NCBI GenBank assembly: GCA_028095005.1
Contig: CM051459.1
Span: forward strand, 280,259,229-280,323,228
Reading direction: 5' to 3'
DNA from: Rhynchospora pubera
Taxonomy: Eukaryota > Streptophyta > Magnoliopsida > Poales > Cyperaceae
Length of the DNA: 64,000 bases
Both the position numbers and the translations under genes were made by a program. Positions 44,482 through 56,400 of this stretch are shown here, in pieces (within the stretch, counting starts at the first letter, position 1; every line of letters starts with the position of its first letter). The notes beneath the pieces are model-generated. The model had not been told where the DNA came from. It made no database searches and was given only the letters and a program-made list of their open reading frames with translations.

Positions 44482-44899
44482 ATGGCACTAGGTGATTCCT
44501 CCGCTGCTGCCTACATCCACATGGTACCATTTTCTCCAAACAAACTAATTAAGATCGATACATCAACCATATATGCTGAGAGTTAAGTGTCTAATTAATG
44601 TTTTGTTTTGATGTCATGTATGCATAGGTGCAACACCTAATAGAGAGGTGTCTTCTCTTCGGAATGAGCATGGAAGAGTGTATTGACACTCTCTCCAAGC
44701 ACGCTAACATCGGACCAGTAATCACTTCAACAGGTTCTCATGCTTGATATTAATTTCCATGATTCTAGCTCTTCGATAAAACGAGAATATAATATGATGA
44801 TTTTTTTTTTTTTTTGGTCATGCAGTGTGGAAGGAACTAGAGAAGGAAAATAAGGACTTTTTTAAGGCGTACGGTCGATGGAGAGAGACAAGGCACTGA
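44482..44899 (+). CDS. Plant-specific small protein, A_thal_3526/TIGR01589-type domain
   Basis: Three exons, 44482-44523, 44628-44733 and 44826-44899, join in frame to 73 aa, too short and split to appear as an ORF. Nearly the whole protein, from VQHLIERCLLFGMSMEECI to FFKAY, matches my recollection of the plant-specific domain described as TIGR01589/PF09713 (Arabidopsis protein 1589). There is no signal peptide or membrane segment. Members are of unknown function, often small and acidic-basic helical. The exon-intron phases (0, then 1) and canonical GT-AG borders support a real gene. A TATA box and CT-rich leader precede it. It stands alone among transposons. Confidence 0.88.
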
Positions 44900-46298
44900 C
44901 AGTTTGAAGTTTTACTTGAGTTTTGTTTTCAGTAATTAATAGCTAGCTAGAATAATTTAGTTAATTAATTGTTTTACTTCTATTTTTTATTTCAAGCAAA
45001 AGAATAAGCAGCAGCAGGTAGATCTGCTGCGATTTGCCACAATGTACAGTAGTTAGTGGCTTAGTGCTTGGCATATCAATGTTGCTTTTAGATATGTCTT
45101 AATTTATTAGTCACCTCCACATTATATCTTAGTGGCTTAGTGCTAAGAGAAATTTTACATGCACAATTTTTTTTTGTGCACGCTTTCTATATTTGTAAAA
45201 TTTATCATACTTGCTTTATCCTGCTTAACTCATTAAAATAAAATTAATAAATATCTCACCATTTATTAAAATAAAATTAATAAGGAATAATTAGATATAT
45301 GTCACTATGGAAAAATTGATAGTTAGAGATATGTTACTCCTAAGTTGTAAATTAGTTTATGCTACCCACCACAAAATGGTCAAAATTAGTTTTATGTCAT
45401 TATTATCGGTTAAAATTAGAGAAATGCCGCTAAAACTAGAAAAATATCACTTATAACTGTTTAAAAATGTCCAAAATTTTCTCTCACTTAGAAATGGGAA
45501 AAATTATCGATATGAATTAAAATTTAAATTTCAGATTTACAAATTTTCGAATTTTGAAATTTTGAATTAAAATTTTTTTTATTTCAACTTTTGAGATTTT
45601 AAATTTTGAAAATTTTTTTTTTTTGTTGATGGTGTAAAATTACTTATTTACTTAATAGTGACATATTTTTAATTTTAATATTTTACAGTGGTATATTTTT
45701 AATTTATTATTTTGTAGTGGTATTTTTAAAGGATATAATGGTCAAATTAATTATCCTGTGGTGGCATAAATTTGATTTTATTGATGATATTTTTTAATAA
45801 TTAATAAATATCTCACAACTCTGTACTGTTTTTCAACAACTCAACACTACATATATGCACTGTTCTCAACTACTATTCTTTAAAAAAACAATATCGGTCC
45901 GATGTTCAAGTCTATTCTCATCCTATTCTTGTACATCTAAACACACCACAATAGCATGGCATTCAGAATTAATTATATCATATCAATTGACTGACATCAA
46001 ATTTGAATTTTTTTTAAAGATGCAAGACGATTTCAACTGCACTGTGCAAGGCTGCAAGCGCATTGTCGTATTAATCTTGCTAACAAAACTATGATATCAA
46101 AGGCAGTTGCATTCCAACCCCCGTTCATAGAAAAAATCTCAAAAAAATCAATAACAAAAAAAAAGCAGGAAAATGTAAAGCCAGATATCCATGCAAAAAC
46201 AACCCGACACACCTAATTTAATCCGAACAGCAAAAATAGACATCACTTTTAAATCAGGAATTATAAGTGTCATCGACAAATATATCATTCCAGCCATC
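44900..46298. other. Gene-free spacer with a degenerate inverted repeat
   Basis: No coding feature was recognised. TTTATGCTACCCACCACA (near 45357) and TGTGGTGGCATAAATTT (near 45760) form weak inverted termini, suggesting an old decayed element at about 45340-45780. Confidence 0.45.
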
Positions 46299-46487
46299 GT
46301 TAAATATAAAGTGAACATATACAGCAAATAAAGTGAACATATAGACGATCTAAGTGAACACTTACAAACAAATAAGTGTTGTCATCACTTGTTAAGAAGT
46401 TTACATGCATATTCAACTTATTTTTATTAAACTTATTTATTTGTATGTATTTACTTAGATCGTCTATATGTTCACTTTATATTTAAC
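46299..46487. mobile_element. Fold-back MITE, copy B
   Basis: GTTAAATATAAAGTGAACAT (46299-46318) is the exact reverse complement of 46468-46487. A second, internal perfect inverted repeat of 26 bases pairs 46330-46355 with 46453-46478. The core shares ATTCAACTTATT with the copy at 5830-6050. No transposase is encoded and no clear target duplication was recognised. Confidence 0.88.
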
Positions 46488-46846
46488 AATGACAGAAATG
46501 GTAAAACTGCAGATGGGCAATAATCAATTTTACTTTTAAATTATCACCGAAATCATTTTTTTGGTACATTAAAGTCAACATTACTAGCTCTGTTCACAAT
46601 TTACTGCTAAGTGCTAACAACCGCCGTCTCTGGCGAAAAAAAACGAAAAAAGGATCATTCTGCTTGCAACGTGCTTAATAGAAAGCCCAATCCGTTGATT
46701 GAAAGGCAGCCCCAGACTGACATCAATTGGAGCTCATTATGCTTTTATGCATTTATGCTGGATATTCTCAATTTTCCTATTAGAATTTAGAAATGGACAT
46801 GGATCCTATTAGAATATCCACTCTGTAATTAATGGCCTGTTTGCCT

Positions 46847-47069
46847 CTCTACTCTCGGAACTGCATCCTCTGGATGGCCATCCATGGATGGTTTTAGATC
46901 TCAGCCGTCTGATTTAATCTCAATGGCTATAGATGCCCCGTGCATGATACCTGGATTGATAGGCCCGAAAAGATCTAACCGTTGAGATTAAATCGGACGG
47001 CTCGGATCTAAAGACGTCCACTGGATGGTTGAATACAACCATCCAGAGGATACTCTCCCCTCTACTCTC
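46847..47069. mobile_element. Mutator-type MITE, family 2, next to the SG1 promoter
   Basis: CTCTACTCTC is present at 46847-46856 and 47060-47069, a 9-10 bp target duplication. The element between (203 bp) has termini sharing ATCCTCTGGATGG. Further in, paired arms hold TTTAGATC, AGCCGTC and GATTTAATCTCAA in inverted order. It ends 138 bases before the ATG of the TPR gene and so is part of its promoter. Confidence 0.88.
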
Positions 47070-47197
47070 TACTCTACCCACACCTAAACTCGGAGTCGGA
47101 GGTGAAGTCCTCTGAAGTCTGAACCCTTCTCTCTTCTCCAGAAATCCCTCCCTTTCTCTTTGTCGGAGTCTCCGCTCTCAACCTCTGTAGTCTTCAT

Positions 47198-48211
47198 ATG
47201 GATTCGCTATGTCGCTCCTCATTGCACCCCAACCATCTCTCCTGCTCTCTCCGACTCCGCCCCATCCCAACCCCAATCCCCAATCCCAAACCCTTCTTTC
47301 CAAAAACCCTTTTCTCTAAACCCTCTCCCAAACCTTCTTCCCTTTCCCTTCGCGCCGCCCGTTTTTCCTCCCCCAAACCGGACCCAGATAGACATGGACC
47401 AAACCTCTTCCTCTCTCTTCTCAAACCGCTCTCTCTCACCATCGCCACCGCCGCCGCCTCCTTCTCCATTCTTCTCTCCCGTTTTCCCTCTATTTCCCCC
47501 TCCCTTGCACTCGCCTCCGTTTCCTCCCCTCCTTCCCCTGCCTCTGACACCATGTTCCAACCTGATTCCGACGAAATCGCCTCCCTTCGTGCCGAAACAG
47601 AGAGCAAGATTGAACAGGGTGATTTTATGGGTTCAATGAAGACAATTGACCGACTCATTTCCCTTCAACCCGGTAACCTGGATCTCCCTTTGCTGAAAGC
47701 CCATTTACAGTCTCATTTAGGCGATTCGAATGCCGCTAAAAGAAGCTTTGAGAGACTTCTAGAGAAAGATCCCTATTTGGTTGAGGCGTACCATGGTCTG
47801 ATTTTGACCGCGTCAAATTCACACTCGGAATTTATGGAATTGAGAGAGTTGATGAATCGGGTTGAGAAAACAATCGAATTGTGCAAAAAGGAGAAGGATA
47901 GCAAAGAAAAGGTGAGAGACTTCAAATTAGTTTTGGCACAAATCAAGGTGGTATTAGGAGAATACGAGGAGTCCTTGAAGGTTTATGAGGAAATGGAGAA
48001 GGAAGAACCGACTGATTTTCGGCCATACCTTTGTCAGGGGATAGTTTATACCATCTTGGAAAAGAAAGATGAGGCAGATAAGCAATTTAAGAAGTATAAG
48101 CGGCTTGTACCAAAAGGCCACCCTTATGAGAAATATTTTGAGGATATGTCGGGCTTGAATATTTTTGGAGAGATGAGAGAGGGGAAGAAAATAGGCTCTT
48201 TCAAGAGCTGA
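47198..48211 (+). CDS. SG1: Chloroplast TPR protein, SLOW GREEN 1-like
   Basis: An intronless 337-aa ORF. Residues 1-60 are rich in S, P, L and R with almost no acidic residues, a typical chloroplast transit peptide. A hydrophobic stretch (about 72-107) could be a membrane anchor. From about residue 120 the protein is helical with TPR-like units: ETESKIEQGDFMGSMKTIDR, SHLGDSNAAKRSFERLLEKD, LGEYEESLKVYEEMEKEEP and LEKKDEADKQFKKYKRL. This layout and the end KGHPYEKYFED fit SLOW GREEN 1, a chloroplast TPR protein needed for early greening. Assignment rests on recalled similarity; another chloroplast TPR protein is the alternative. Overlapping proline-rich ORFs in other frames are shadows of GC-rich codons. 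Confidence 0.82.
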   Translation: MDSLCRSSLHPNHLSCSLRLRPIPTPIPNPKPFFPKTLFSKPSPKPSSLSLRAARFSSPKPDPDRHGPNLFLSLLKPLSLTIATAAASFSILLSRFPSISPSLALASVSSPPSPASDTMFQPDSDEIASLRAETESKIEQGDFMGSMKTIDRLISLQPGNLDLPLLKAHLQSHLGDSNAAKRSFERLLEKDPYLVEAYHGLILTASNSHSEFMELRELMNRVEKTIELCKKEKDSKEKVRDFKLVLAQIKVVLGEYEESLKVYEEMEKEEPTDFRPYLCQGIVYTILEKKDEADKQFKKYKRLVPKGHPYEKYFEDMSGLNIFGEMREGKKIGSFKS

Positions 48212-50264
48212 AGATGATGAAGATTTGATCTCCTTGAAGAAATTGTGTTTGTTCCTTTCTTTTATTCCCCCTAATGCTGTTGATGAGTTTATTAGGTTAG
48301 ATTATAGATTTGTATCTCTTGGACTTACCAGTTACCACCTGTAGCCTGTGTTTCCAAGTAAACAAATCCTTTGGCAGCAGGTCAAATTGTTATAAATTAG
48401 GCAAAATTTTACCAGTTTTGATACTACAGATGTGGTTTTTTGTCAATCTTAAGATATTCATTCCATTTATATATTTTCTGTCAAAACATATTATCTTGTA
48501 TTTTGTGCATATGTTTGGATACAAATGGAAATAAAGGTGACTTAAATCAGTAGTTGTGTGGTCCTAACACGATAACTTAAAATTCAATCAGTGAGCATAT
48601 TGTTCGTTGAGAACAATCTTAGAGAAAAATGGTTGCAGAGTAAAGCAATACTGAACAATAAGCCTTTTATTTTGGTTGTTACTACTACTACTATTATTAC
48701 TTTTTGGTGAACAATATTGTGTCTTATTGTTCATTGATCCTGTTGGTTTTCATTTCTAGCATGCCCCAACTTGTTTGGGACTAAAAGTTTTATTGTTGTT
48801 TTTACATTATATTCTTCCCAAACGTAGGATGGTTGACTTGGTTTGGTAAGGTGTTTGAAACTTCTAGGATGGATCAGATTCCAAATTATTGGGTAGCCAT
48901 TGAAACAGCAGATAGATTTCAATTTTGCAGGTTTAGTATAGTTGGGTCTTGGTTAGGTGATTGAAACCTCTAGGATGGGTTAGATGCCACATAACATGGA
49001 AAATCATTGAAATGGTACTTGTATTGCTCACTAATGTGACAGGTTACTTGAAAAGGTACAGGAAAGCTGACAGATCTTACTGAAGTTATTTGATTGGGTT
49101 TGTGCCAAAAGAAATTTCAAATATCTTGCGTTTTATTTGCTATCCTGTAATAGAAAGGTTTGAAACCATCCAATTAGAGCAGTACTCTAACAGTTATGGC
49201 CAGATAAAAAAAAAAACATAGAAAAAATAAACAGGAAAGCAGTTTTGTTCTCTGAATAGTAAGAAAGATCAAAGCCATGGTAAATAAATCGATAGGATGG
49301 ATGTGCTTCCAGATATGATTCAGCAGTCATAGTTGGCAGAGTGCTGGATAGAGTGATGGTTTATACAATCAAAATAATTGCAAGAGAGGCATGTAGCGTC
49401 ATTGTCAAAGGAGCTTGCTCAGCCGAGCCTTGTCAAGGCCATCGCCAGTAGCAACTAAAGCAGGAGAGAGACATGCTCTCAGTTAACTATAGAGCAACGC
49501 TTTAGCTTGAGTAGAGATATATGTTTTCACTTTCATACGTCCATATTCTTAAAAAAAGTGTAAGGTTTTTTTAAAACAATAGGCTAATTCTTTTTTTCAG
49601 GTACGTAGTTCAACGACTTGTTTATACCCTCCTGGAAATAAAGTTACACTGGCTGTTGTTTTGAGACGACGAACATTCTGTCGGTAAATAAAATTGGAAA
49701 ACCCATGGGACATAGCAGTAAAAAACATAACTGTTTGTTGCTATAAAAGCGTCACAAAAGCTTTGCAGAACAGTAAACTTAAAAGGAAACCTGAATAAAT
49801 AACAATAACAGATAAACTGGCTTACCTTCAACAATAATATACATCACATGCATTATACATACAGCAATTGCAGATAAAATGAAAGAAGAAAAATTATACA
49901 AATCCTCGCTCTAACCTACAGTCACTCTTCTTGTAAAAGATAAAAAAGAAAAAGTTGCTGTAATTAAAAAATGACTCGCAATGGAATCCAATCCAAGGCA
50001 AAGAACAATGCATGAACAAAAGAATACTCGTGATGAAGCCAGCAACTCCATATACTCAACAACATAAGAACTGCAATCTTTTGAGCTGCAAATTTCACCA
50101 ATTGGCAGTTCTTAGTTATAATCCGGTGTGAAAATTAGTAGTACAGTTTGAAAAACAATTGTAGCGAATGTAAAAATGTCGTGTCAAATTATTACAAAAG
50201 GGCCGAATAATATGCTAGATAAGTATGCATGTATTTTCAAGTGACCATAAAAACAGGCATACGG
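48212..50264. other. Intergenic region with SINE-like debris
   Basis: The SG1-type 3' UTR is followed by debris. AACTTGTTTGGGACTAAA near 48769 also occurs near 58411 and resembles the 3' end of a TTG-tailed plant SINE. A related pair of segments with TTCTAGGATGG / CTCTAGGATGG (near 48863 and 48969) forms an imperfect direct repeat. No gene was recognised. Confidence 0.5.
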
Positions 50265-50420
50265 CATAAGTTTATGCTTTTATAATGTTCCCATGAGATT
50301 TCTCAATTTGTAGGGCACTGAAGCTATGATGCTCCTAATTAACATAAGTTTATACTTTGATAATGTTTCAATGAGATTTCTCAATTTGTAGGGCACTGAA
50401 GCTATGATGCTCCTAATTAA
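50265..50420. repeat. 78-bp tandem duplication in the MOS14 3' UTR
   Basis: Two units (50265-50342, 50343-50420) share CATAAGTTTAT at the start and GGGCACTGAAGCTATGATGC near the end, with only a few differences. They begin about 40 bases downstream of the minus-strand stop codon. Confidence 0.93.
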
Positions 50421-50459
50421 AAAGTAGATGATGAGGGAATACCACATTTACCCTATTTA

Positions 50460-53400
50460 TCAGGCAACAGTAGTTAAGTTCCAGTCCAGAGGTCTAAGAG
50501 CTCCTTGCACGATTTCCTGTACAGTGCGGTTTCTTCGGCACACATCTGACAGCTCCTCTAGTGTGTCTGTCAGGTGAGATATACTTGAGCCTGATGCAGC
50601 CTTCGAGAGAGCTGAGAGAAAGCTTGCGCACTCAGCCTCTGTGACAGCTGCAGGTGGTATCAGAGAGACACTCTCTTTGGCCCATTCTATGACTTTTATA
50701 CCATATGTTCTGGTTAGGGATAGTAGAACATAGGATACCTGTATAGATCATTATAACAAAGCATGAAAAAGTAATATCTTTAAGTAAAAGATGATGACAG
50801 ATGAGGCATGCGACTATGCAAGTGAAGGGGGACCACCCTCTCAGCCTAAGTATTCCTCAATGACCGATAGCATGAAAAAGCAAAAAGCAAAACAGATAAC
50901 AATTAGTATTACCAGGGTGAAATTCCATCATTAAGATGTTTTTATAGCAATCAACAACGCTGAACTATAATGAATCTGACCAAGGATAGCCATCTTCAAC
51001 ACAAACTAGGTACAAACATAAACTAGTCAGGTCCAAATTCCAACCACGCCAGAACCGTTATATCCATGTTAAATATAGGTTTTTCTTTTTGTTTCTGCTT
51101 TATGTTAGCTTGATTAGAAATCATTTTACTGCATAATAAAGCCTAGTACACAATGGAAGCTGCAAATGCAGAGGCATGTACAATGTACCGGTATAAATAA
51201 CAGTACAGCAATCCCAGATGATTGGTATAACGTACATCCTCAAGTCGTGATGATGGAAGTGCTCCAGTGAGAGAAGCAATGAGAATTCTTGTAAGAATGG
51301 CACCTCGAGGAAGGATCACATCGTTTATAATGCTTATGTACTTCTGTCCTTCAGACGAGTTTGCTAGATCAACCACATCAGATAGAAATGACAAGATTGA
51401 TTTGGACGCTTCCCTGTCCAAAAAGATTTACCGGATCAAATTTCATTCCACTAGTGCCCAAAAATGCATAATAATATTTGGATCCAAAATTAAGAATCAA
51501 GAAATGACTAAATAATAAAACAAACAGAAAACATAAGAGCCCAGCTACAAGATGAACAAGATAGAGACACAACCCCCCACCCCCCAACCCCCAACACACA
51601 TTTTCTACATTTTCTATTCTAGATTTTGAACTACAAATTCTAAACTTATGCCACCGTACGGGTCAAGGGAACATCTCTGCCAGCAGCTTCTAGGGTACTG
51701 TTCTGAATGGTGACAGAGGGATGCATATTTGGTAGAATGTAATTACCAAAATATATTATTCAGTTCATACCTCACAGCATTGAACAAAGGATGAGATTAG
51801 CATGAAATTCAAAATTATTATCCCATTAAAAAGGAATAAAAGAGACTCCAGTTCAAGTTTCTTATTTGTCACCATATAAAAGGATTTCAGAAGGAACAGA
51901 AAAAAGCATAAAAGGAGATTTAAAGGACAAAAAAGGTACTTGTGTTGAATGGTTATCCCAATCATAGAGCAATGCATAAGCATTGGAAAAATAGCAGAGG
52001 GAACAAATAAGTCTGGGCAGTAACGGATGCATCTAGAAGCCAACAAAAAACAGTCATCTGCTATGTCTGGTCTTGCAGTAAAATCCTGCAAAACCATAAT
52101 TATAAAAAAAAACAGTCATCTGCTATGTCTGGTCTCGCAGTAAAATCCTGCAATAAATCAAAGATGGTAATCATTGTATCAGGCTTATTAGTGGGACGAC
52201 AGAAAAGAAGAAAGTACTTGGATGGAGACAAGAAGCTTCACGGTATGACCAAACAATTTTTCTATCAAATTTCTCAAGTAATCAGCACAAGACGGATCTG
52301 AGCCAAATATCTGCATTAGAAATAGACATACATAAATCATAAGCACTAGTTTACAGTATATACAAAATACACTGAACTAAAATACAAATAATAACTATGC
52401 AACTGACACCAAAGTTTACAAATGGTTTAAGTTAAAAAAAATAAAAAATAAATTGACATTTTGTCTCGCTGGTTTCATATTAAGGATCAATTATATTGCA
52501 CTATTGTTGAGATTCCTCCTGCCCTCAACATTTTCTTTTCTATCACTTACCTCTTTCCTCTCCACCCCACAACAACCAGCTGGACTTTCATGCTCTCTCA
52601 GTCCAAAATTTTCCCTTAGTTCTCTTCTTAATTACCTAAAACAACCTAGATTGGAATTCTCTTCACCTGTAGTCATCTTTTCCTATATCTAATTTGGTTC
52701 TCGCCGGAATGGCGGTTGTCAGAAAAACCCACCCCCTCCCCCACCCCATTCTCCACAGCAGAACTACAGTGTAGCATGTCATTTGCTGTGGTGGTTCAAC
52801 ATAGTCATCTAGGGTTTTTTAGCACACCTGTTGTGGTGAGTTCACAGGATGTGCCAGTCAGACTGGAGGATCAAAATTTGAAGCGGGTCATGCTATCAAC
52901 AATTGTCATTGAATATTACCAGGAAACGATTGCTCGGTCGCTTCCCAACCCGCAAGGGCGGTTGTATCTCCCTATTTTAAGGCTTAATTGGTAATCAACA
53001 AGTGTGCTTGTATTTCAATTTCTTTTCTTTTAACTTTCCATTTGCCCCTACTTTATAGCTTCCTTTTTTATTAATAACAAACAACGTTAGGCCTTTGTTC
53101 TGCTAGTCATAAAAAAAACCAAGGACTAGCTTCATATTGACTTGAAAGATTTGCTTCCTAGTTAGATATTTAAACAAAAACCCAAAATAATATTACTACG
53201 ATTACTTAAATTCATTCTGATTAGTATTATTAAAGGAGCTCAATAAAGAGAGGCCAAATGTCTAATACTAGTGCAGCATCCATCTTAACTGTAAATACCT
53301 CAATTAACTTTTACATTATAGTTATAACATGAAAATGTTCAGTTATATTAGCAAAGCAAATAAAGTTTGTCATCATTTGCAAGAAGGACAGTGAGCCCAT

Positions 53401-56400
53401 GACCAAACACTTGAGAGATTAGCAAAAGGCTTAAGTTTAAAGCACTAACCTTTATAACTTCACTTGACAGATAAAGAAAGCAAGACTGATTATGTTGCTG
53501 GTACAATGCCTGAATCTCTTCCAACATTGCAGCTATGGTGCGTACCATGTATCTCCCGCACGTTCTTACCTTAATAAGTAGTAAAAGAAACATATTTACA
53601 ATATGAAAGAAGATGCATCATATAATTTTATATTATGAATATATGAAAACTAAGGAGTCAGAAAACTCACAGCATATTTGCATGATCGGCACAACGACTC
53701 CATTGTTCGCATATCCCAAGCTCGGCTTTATGTCATATCAGAATCAAAAGTAAAATATCCATATGTCATCAAATATATTCTCATAGAGAATCAAGTAGAT
53801 AAAATATTAAATACCTATCAAATATTGCTTTAAACAAGGGCCAAAACGTATGAACTGCATCAGCTACTATCTCCGGAAGCTGCACATTTCTGCCAATAAA
53901 AACATAAACAGGGAAATAAACATAATAAAAAAACATTACAATCGGAGAAAGTAGCTAAATATCATACCAGTTTGAGCTTTTCTAGCACAGTAGCAGTTAT
54001 AAAAATTAATTTCAGACATACAAGCTGTATGTGCATGTGAGGGTTTCTGTAAATGCATTGAGGCATGAATAACCTTTTTATTAGCACTTCTGCATATTTT
54101 TCTTTAATGTTCATATGAGGTTTTCTGTAATGCATTGAGACACAGAACATTCCATTTACCCTTCCCTTTTTTTTTGGTTTGGCTGCATCAAGTAACAATC
54201 AAAGAACCAAAGGAAACATCACCTGAAAATGCACGCTAATCGATCAATGTGTATAATTAGTTGCCGTGCTGGGAGTTGTTGGAGAGCTTCAGGTCCTTGA
54301 TTAACAATTGCCTGAATTCATTTTCAAATCCACAAAAAACATTATTAGTTCTTGATGATCAAATTCAAACTCACATGACCCAATAATGAAGGCCAATCTT
54401 GCCTGTAACGGATTGATTGCGGGCATGCAAATCAACTCCAGAGCCTTCCTTGCATGTTCCGGTGGCAGTTCCATAATTAAAACACTAATTGCAAGATCAA
54501 GAAGCAAAGATTAAACAGCTTCAAGGCATTCATCCTAGCAGAACAAATATGAAGAAAACAAAAATGAGTAAAATATTAAGGACCTCAATGCTTCAACCAG
54601 ATGCATTGAATCGTCAGCTGAAACTTTATAACCACCTTCTCCGCTGATAGCGATATGATATATATGGAAAAGACCATCGAGCGAGCCCACAAATTTCCTC
54701 CTACAATCTTTTATAATAAATGTAAAACTAAATAAAAGGCACAGAATCCAGCCTGACCATCTTAAGTCAAACAACTAAAGTTGGCCTACTATGTAGCTAT
54801 TCAAAAGATATGGAATTTGTTCTAAATTTGTATAAACAAGTTTAGTTTTACTTTTGTATTTTAATATGTACAAAATTCAAACAAGACAAGTTCGATGGTG
54901 AAATATAGGACTATATCCCATTAGAATTTGGTCTTTCATGTGCTTTTGTTCAGATGCAGTTGATCAGCATGGTGGAATGTAACATTATATCCCAGCAATA
55001 CGCTAACTGGATAGGATACCTTCACATATGTACTTGAATGCAACAGCAGCGGCAGCAGCTGTTTCTTCTGAAGAGCCCATTCCTTTTGTAAGAACATCAA
55101 CCAAAGGAGGGAGGATGTTTAACTGACTCGTATCAATCCATTTTGAATAAGCTCCTATAGTTGCACAAGCTGGGATGAAAGAAAAGGCATACACTAAATT
55201 CAAGCTTGAAATATGGATTTTATTTCCAAAAGTGCAAAAGCAATTATATGAAGCAGGACTTCCAGCCTTATAATTTTTTTTTTAAAAAAAAAAAAACTCA
55301 CCCTATCGTGTTGAAAAAATAAAATATAACTTGTACCTGTTTGATGTAGCTGTTGTTGCTGAAGAGGGAGATTTGGAATTAAGTTGAAAACCTACATCAA
55401 CCAATTTTTAAATCTAAATACATCCAAGACATTGTTGGAGAAAAAAAAATTTGAATATAGTGAACAGTACCTGGGGCAATAGCTCATTCTCTTGGCTTGG
55501 GACAGACTTGGCAATAGCTTGCATGCAAAAGATAACTGCCTCACAAGGTTGCCACCTAGAATTTTGTTCGCAATTCCTGACTGCCTAAAGTTAATCAAAA
55601 TATGAAAACTGAATTGTTAAAGCATAATGAAAATATGAGAAAGAATTGACAGGCATAAAGTTATATTTACCTCAACTAGCTTCATGAAGAGAATTTTTAA
55701 TGCAGAGATACCCCCAATAACTTCAGTTGCATCCAATAATACATCACTAAGAGCTGTTGAAGATAGAAGATACCATTAGTTCCTCGAACAAACAAACCAC
55801 CTAACAAAGGAGTAAAGAGATTCTTTCTCGAAATATGAAAGATTGTATTATCTCTGCAATGCATGTTACAGACCATATCTAGCATGTTTGAAATCCTTCA
55901 GATCTTCCTCAGAAAATCCACTGTAGTTGTCTGGAAACTCAACTTTTGAACAAACCTGAGGTAAACAATGACTTTACGATGAAAATGAAGTATAAAGGAC
56001 AAAATACAATTCTCAAACAAAATATTAATAATATAGACAAATGGTAGTTGTTCCAAAAACAGTACAGACTGATGTTGTATGAATTGAATGGTTCAAGACC
56101 AAAATGGGGACAGCCTTAAGTGAGGCAGAAACCAGTGTTTTAATACCATACCGGCACCCCTACCGGCTAGTTGGCCCAAAAATCTGGTATTTTCCAGTAT
56201 TTTGTCTCACAATACCGGATATTGTCATTTCGGTCACTGTTCTGGTTCCTGCTATTACCAGAATTTTCCGGTAAACGTGTGGTATTGAAAACACTGGCAG
56301 AAACTAACCATACGAGAATCAGAAAACTGCACTAATATCAAATATAACTTGAGGTAGAGGGGGAGAGGAGCGGGGAGAGAGTATAAGATAAAAAAGTAAG

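Noticed and set aside
47160..47658. Proline-rich and glycine-rich ORFs overlapping the TPR gene start
   Set aside because: They are other-frame readings of the serine/proline-rich transit peptide region; the TPR frame has length and domain support.
54301..54507. Read-through of MOS14 exon 19 past 54403
   Set aside because: The extension loses homology and reaches a stop. Splicing from the GC donor restores the importin sequence in frame.
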